DNA of 64,000 nt, from assembly GCA_947311845.1 (NCBI GenBank), contig CAMZMU010000107.1:22735326-22799325 (forward strand). The letters are read 5' to 3'. This document shows positions 58,799 to 64,000 of the stretch, one piece after another. Below the pieces are notes generated by a model. That model did not search any database. It was given only the letters and a program-made list of their open reading frames with translations, and was not told where the DNA came from. Origin of the DNA: Poa pratensis (taxonomy: Eukaryota > Streptophyta > Magnoliopsida > Poales > Poaceae). A program made the position numbers and the translations under genes. Numbering within the stretch: position 1 is the stretch's first letter; every line of letters starts with the position of its first letter.

Positions 58799-61320
58799 TG
58801 CACTAGAATCAATAATACATCTAGTTAGCATGATAGCATAACACCAATGGAAGTCCGATGTTATTCATACTTTGCAAGTGGTTCTCGACTATGTCTGCCA
58901 CCTTTTGATCCAATCAAACTTGTGAAAACTTGCAACTCCTCACACGTCAAACATGAACATGCAAGGTCGGATTTCGTAGTGGCATTAATAATTTCAAGTG
59001 TTTCCAGATGATATTATCATAGCATTTTTTTGAACCTCACCTACTCAATGACTTCATCCAATAACTTGCAATCATAGCGTCACACATTAATGATGCAACT
59101 ATCCTTTTAGTATATTGTAGAGTCCACTCATAATGCACTAATGTTGATGAAAATCAAAACATAAAGTATTATCAATTGAAAATTGCATGATCTAAATTTA
59201 AATCAATAAAGATTTATTTGATCTTGTAATTCCACTACAAATACATATATATGAGAAACATCTCATTATATTATTCGAAGCTTTACAAAATCTACTAAGT
59301 CGTTATGCTTTTGTAATACCACTGTGGATATATATGTGAGAAAAATCTCACCACCTTTATGAGAAAACTTATACTAAGTATTTCTCTTTAAACCAGTGGC
59401 TAAATAAATTTAGCACATTGGAAAAGTTCCGGTTTTATGCACTATTCACAGCAACGTGATTGGCCAAATCACATAATATGATTTGATCTCAATCAATTCT
59501 ATTTGCTCAGCAATGACTACGAAGGTCAATGTCTCTCGCAAATATCACGCCATGTACTTTTGAAACAAATTGCTTTGTCTCATAATTCGCAATTCGAAAT
59601 TCCGTTCAGAATTACTCATAGCACATTCATCATAATCATGTTTATTAAATTTCTCAATCTATCTCATAGACGATAATTTTAATAAGACATTTTCTGACAC
59701 ATTTATTTAAAACACCTTCAAAATTATTTACAAGATATTTTTCCCAACTCGGCCAATCCTAATTAGAAGAACATATTCTGCTCCCAATGACTGTTAATTT
59801 CTTTCGATTTACATAATGAAAAAGAATAAATTCGTGTTCCATTAATACGACTAACTTAACACCCATAATGTAATTGTTCAGATTACCCATATAATCCGAA
59901 TTAATTACTCTTTAGCAATAACTTTTGCTACTTCAGAACCTTTGAACGGTAACAAGCGGATATGACAAGTTTCTCAACTTATCACTATCATTTATTCGTT
60001 CTTTATAAAACAATTTTAACCAAGACTAGCTCCATGAATATAAGATATCCACACATGTTTTCTTTTTGAAATATTCATGTCCAGTGATTTCACATCACGT
60101 CCAAACAACTCTCAAGATAAAATCTTGGAGTTACAAGAAAACCTCTTTATTCTGGATCTCTATGACTATTACCATCATTTATGAGTATTCCTTTCTCTTT
60201 GTATTGTTTTGCTTTTATTGATCATAGTCTTGGAATTCAGATGACTTTATCACTAGTTGATTATTTCATCAAATTCCTCACATGATCCTTTTATAATACT
60301 TAGTTCAAACTATATGCATCTCATACTTAAATTCCCGGATAAAGTAATGACATGGAAACATTTGCATGTTGCCCCTTTCATTCTAACTTTACTCCGAAGA
60401 CTCACAGTCTTAACTTAGTATTTATTTCCATCTCATTATTCTGAGAAGAAACTTTTCTCCAATTCAAACGTCGTTAGACAGTTGGAGCTGTGGTGGAAAT
60501 TAATTGCCAATAACTATATTGGTCTTAATGCAAAACCCTTTAATCAATGCGCATCAAGCTTGATCAACATTGATTTCTTGGAACTTCATTAAAATAACTC
60601 TAAGTTAATTAATGACCTAGTTCCTATTAACACAAACATAATTTATATATATACAGTGGGTATTTGGAATTTTTGGTTTCAATTCACAACAAACACAACA
60701 AGACATTTGACAAATATATTATAAAATTAATCATGAGTAATATGACTAATAAAACTTTTTGTTGTCAACATGTTATAAAATATATTAAGTCTTTTTTAAC
60801 TTATCAAATTTCTTTGATTTCTATTTTGATTCATAACTCTCCCACTCAATTTTATGAAACATTGAAACTTCAGTTATTTCATCAATTCCACTTCATCAAT
60901 ATGAAACATCATATTAAATCTTCAATGGATTTAATTATTGGAAACAATCCAACTCCTTAATGTGAATTTCAAATTCACTAGTGTCTAGCACTGTCTGGAT
61001 TTTAGCTTTATGTATCTTAAAAGACTTGATAAAAAACCAACAAAAGGCATATCTCCAAAATTAAACATTAAGCTATCACAAATATTACTCAAACTTAAGT
61101 AATAATTGGAATCAAAACAATTCAAGACTTAACAACAAAACTTAATGACATAATACAATAAAGAAGATCATCAAACCGAATTTCCAAGATTGGAATTCTC
61201 ACACATATCTTAATTCGAACATAACTTTGGTCCAGATAGTAGAATATTAATTACAAAACGATCGAACTGAAAATAACTCTTATTTAAAGTCCTAGTGTAT
61301 ATATCCTTCATTGACTTGGG
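58799..61320 (-). mobile_element. AT-rich internal region of the Copia element, no pol
   Basis: About 2.5 kb with polypurine tract CAAGTAGGAGAC at its left edge. RT, RNase H and integrase would be expected here; I find no frame with their motifs, only short AT-rich open stretches. The element is non-autonomous or heavily decayed. Confidence 0.5.
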
Positions 61321-61576
61321 TGTGTAGACGATGAAGCAGGTATGGCGCCTCAAATGCGTCTTCCTCTACGCCTCATACGCTTCCCACCTCTCTTGCCTCT
61401 TTTCCTTCTCGTCCTGCAATCATTGAAAAATAAGAAATTTTAGTATCCAATACCAAAATATATTCGAGTCAAGAATATGTCAATAACTGCTATAACTCTT
61501 ATACCTGACGCGGACGCGCCACATGTCTTTGTCAATTCGTGCAATTACTGCATAGTGGATGAAGATATCCATCTAA

Positions 61577-62140
61577 GCTGACATGAGCATTTGAAAGACT
61601 TCATGGAGTGTCTTCTCTACTTCCATCAAGTTGTGGCAAGCAAAAAAAACGTAGTAGTACGATGGAAGTGATCTGAGAAGACTGTAGACTACCTCATACA
61701 CCAGAATTGGGAAGCCAATATCCACGAGCTTCTGCAGTATCCTGATGAAACTTTGCTTTATGCTCTCTTAACGATCCACCGTTCATGAGCTTGCAAGCCA
61801 AAATTTCACCATTCAATTTGTGTCGTGCATGACAAATTTGATAAGAGAACCGAGCTTTTAGTTCTTCCATGAGACGGAAGGGGCGAGAGTGTGGATATAA
61901 ATCACCAAGCTCTGGACTCATTCTATCTAGCATGATGACATCAACCTAGTACTCATCTTCCTTCATCGGAGAATAATCTCCATCGAGATTTGGAACTGGG
62001 GTGTCCAGCACATGCTCTATTTTGTGATTCCTGAGAATGTCTCTCAGATCGTGAACCCATTCACAGAAGGTCACACTATCCGTAGTTAACTTGTTTACTC
62101 TTAACAACTTATTCATAGGCTCATATTCAACGTGGTCCAT
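61577..62140 (-). pseudogene. Copia gag remnant
   Basis: From ATG 62,140 the frame reads NKLLRVNKLTTDSVTFCEWV, then LRDILRNHKIEHVLDTPVP, reaches a TAG after KEDEY (61,946), and continues in frame with IMLDRMSPELGD and EELKARFSYQICHARHKLNG. A frameshift then leads to LLRSLPSYYYVFF and MEVEKTLHEVFQMLMSA. This order (W..LR..L, YVLDTP-like, MSPEL, ARFERFE-like, LPxSY, EKTLxEL) is that of Triticeae Copia gag proteins (Retrotran_gag_2/UBN2 type). At least one stop and one frameshift make it non-functional. Confidence 0.75.
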
Positions 62141-63413
62141 TTTCTTTACAACAAGAAAGAAGTTTATTTATACTATTATTTTATTATTAATTTTGCACTA
62201 CTTAACTCAATAAAACAAGCGCCCTCCCGAGATCGGACTCGAGGCAGGGTAAGACAACCCGTCGGGATGCCAGTCAGCAACCAAGCACTTTCTTGAAATT
62301 AAGATATGCTCCCACCAAGTGCAACAATCCTCAAGATTGGAGCTAAGTGTTTCAAGATTCGAGAAAGCGACAAGCCAAGCATGGATACATGCCATGGCAT
62401 GGACAACTAACCGGTAGGCGACCTTGCCAAATTGCAGTAGCTGCAACTCTTCATCTTTCAATGGATGTGTTCAGAACTGATAACTAGTTATGCATGGACT
62501 TAAAGAAAGCCAACCGACACTGCTATATGAACGGTTCATATACCTGACCACCAAGTCCACATGACTCATGGATACATGTCACCACGAGAATTACCAGTCG
62601 GTTTTACGCTGCTACAGTTGGGAGAACACTTTCAACTTGATATTTTTCTGAGGATTCACCCTAATAATCATCTAATGCGCAATCAAGGTGCAATCAATGA
62701 AGGATAAACATCACAGGCAATTTAATAATTTCATGTGATTCAGTATAGTATTTGTTCTTTGGGAAGTCTTGACTCATCTCCAACGAGGATCCACCATCTT
62801 CGTTATTCCCGACACAACGGAAAATCCAGGGAAATTCCACCATATCCGAAAACTGCTTCAAGCTTTTCCTCGACAGAGAAGCGACCAATTTCTCTTGCCG
62901 TGGACCTCCTCCCACGATCTGCGACGAACACCTTCTTTGCTTGATTATAGATGGCAAACTCGAACAATCACTTGGCATTGGCCATCATGTTAAAACACAG
63001 TAACAAAACAGCTATACCAAATCACATGCACACCCTGCAAAACTAAGTTAGACGCTTCTAACGTTTGTTGCAAGTTTTACCGTTGCTTTGTAAGTTCTAC
63101 GGAACAACCGTCATAACCTACGTATATTAGGCATGATTATTCAAGTTGCTATTTAACCGTCAAGGAATCACCCTTGTGTGGATCTAACCGACTTAGCCCT
63201 TTCCACCGTGACACCAACGTTTCCAACTATACGGAGACCCAGAGCTACTAAAGCACTTCGTTGGCACCGATCAGCATACTATGAGCAACAAGAAAGGTCC
63301 ACGGATTATCAAAAGTCTTAAAAAGATCTCGCCTATGTTGCCGGAAAATATGAGCGTACAATATATTGGGAAGCAACAAAAATAACCTGAATATTAGAAA
63401 AGCTCTAATATAC
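62141..63413. other. Unassigned sequence right of the Copia gag
   Basis: 1.27 kb that should hold the Copia leader, PBS and 5' LTR if the element were whole. I find no TGGTATCAGAGC-type PBS and no copy of the LTR end, so the 5' part is lost or replaced. No gene recognised. Confidence 0.4.
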
Positions 63414-63636
63414 TCATGACTCACAAGTGTAGGGGATCGCAACAGTCTTTGAGGGAAGTGTAACCCAAATTAATATATTCGACACAAGGGGAAACAAAAA
63501 ATACTTATAAGACTTACCAGCTGAGTTATCAATTCAGCCACACCTGGAAAAGTACTAGTAAAAAAAATGATGTGAAAGCAACAGTAATTTGAGAGCAATA
63601 GTAACAGTAAAGTAGCAGCAGTAATAGTAACAATGG
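63414..63636 (-). mobile_element. Partial Athila-type LTR
   Basis: About 220 bp aligning with the left 220 bp of the solo LTR (CTCACAAGTGTAGGGGATCG against CCCACAAGTATAGGGGATCG). The match stops abruptly at AACAATGGA, where other sequence begins. Confidence 0.8.
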
Positions 63637-64000
63637 AATCCATAATGATTAAGGGCTTATTAGTTTTGTGCCCCGATTCGCTTAGCTTTCCTCGTCTGTG
63701 CCCTACTTCCTTAGTTTTCCTCGTCTGTGCCCTACCTGGCTCCTTCGAGGCCCGCGGACGGCCAAACGCGCCGATTCTGTCTGGTCTGTCCCCTTTGACC
63801 GTCACTTGGCCTGACTGGTGGGGTCGGCCTGGGCAGCTCCATTTTGAATCGCATCCTTCTAGTCAAGCTCATTGGACCTGACTAGTGGGGTCGGCTAGGG
63901 CAGCTCATTTTTAATTGGACCGTTGCTAGGGCAGCTTATTTTGAATCGCCTTCTTCCCTTTCCCCCAAATCCCGATCTGACCCCAGCCACCACCATAGTG
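63637..64000. other. Unclassified repeat-like sequence interrupting the LTR
   Basis: GC-richer sequence with a local tandem duplication around TTTCCTCGTCTGTGCCCTAC (63,690-63,730) and two TAGGGCAGCT.ATTTT motifs near 63,900. It runs off the window. It may be the end of another transposon; type not determined. Confidence 0.35.

Noticed and set aside
60664..60960. 98-codon open frame in AT-rich DNA
   Set aside because: Low-complexity Ile/Asn/His/Lys composition in the Copia internal region, on the strand opposite to the element; chance frame.

Overview
This window is nuclear DNA of a grass from the Triticeae (wheat, Aegilops, rye or barley group). The signs are GC-rich monocot exons with GT-AG introns, a tRNA-derived SINE resembling the Triticeae Au SINE, a BARE/Angela/WIS-type Copia LTR (minus-strand LTR start TGTTGGAGATATG), Athila-type Gypsy elements with a TGGCGCCGTTGCCGGGGA primer-binding site, Helitrons, and Harbinger and Mutator-like elements. 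No prokaryotic, organellar or rRNA sequence was recognised. The species cannot be fixed from the sequence alone.

Genic part (1-11,005). Three host genes are visible. (1) The 3' part of an MFS transporter gene of the HIAT1/TetA-like type (plus strand, ten exons, 119-2399). (2) A complete three-exon LEA_2 / NDR1-HIN1-like membrane protein gene (minus, 6080-2991), convergent with the first. (3) A single-coding-exon RMD5/GID2-like E3 ubiquitin ligase subunit (minus, 9723-8512). Between genes 2 and 3 lies a decayed Harbinger transposon (6482-7796) carrying a SINE. These genes share no evident pathway; they are ordinary neighbours on a gene island.

Helitron block (11,006-37,507). A 26.5-kb Helitron begins TC at 11,006, about 1.3 kb upstream of the RMD5 start codon, and ends hairpin-CTAG at 37,507. 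It carries three tandem copies of a 1.14-kb segment of its own 5' region. Copy 1 contains a second Helitron of the same family (11,114-13,382). Copy 3 is split by a 17.1-kb LTR retrotransposon complex (16,040-33,148) arranged LTR-internal-LTR-internal-LTR, in minus orientation, with no gag-pol. The middle LTR is a mosaic: its left part matches LTR3 and its right part LTR1. This is the signature of unequal crossing-over, and the exchange can be placed within about 130 bp (25,121-25,249).

Middle region (37,508-42,440). It holds a possible fold-back element, a Mutator-like element with 320-355-bp terminal inverted repeats and a perfect 9-bp target duplication (38,027-39,206), about 1.7 kb with nothing recognisable, and the pseudogene of a repetitive grass ORF family (41,796-40,914, minus) split by a short LINE tail with a 15-bp target duplication.

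Nested retrotransposon stack (42,441-64,000). A Copia LTR in minus orientation (42,441-58,798, in three pieces) is interrupted by an Athila-type element B (42,955-56,091, minus) and by a solo Athila-type LTR (56,413-58,063). Element B is itself interrupted in its 5' LTR by a young non-autonomous Athila-type element C (49,464-55,875, plus) that carries a 282-codon ORF with three acidic repeats. The Copia internal region (58,799 onward) keeps a broken gag but no recognisable pol. The window ends in another partial Athila-type LTR, broken by an unclassified repeat.

I found no new multi-gene system. The strongest observations are structural: the mosaic LTR, the exact Helitron-in-Helitron insertion with internal empty-site controls, the Mutator-like long-TIR element, iterated polypurine-tract-like motifs in the Athila-type elements, and small in-frame tandem duplications in two of the host genes.
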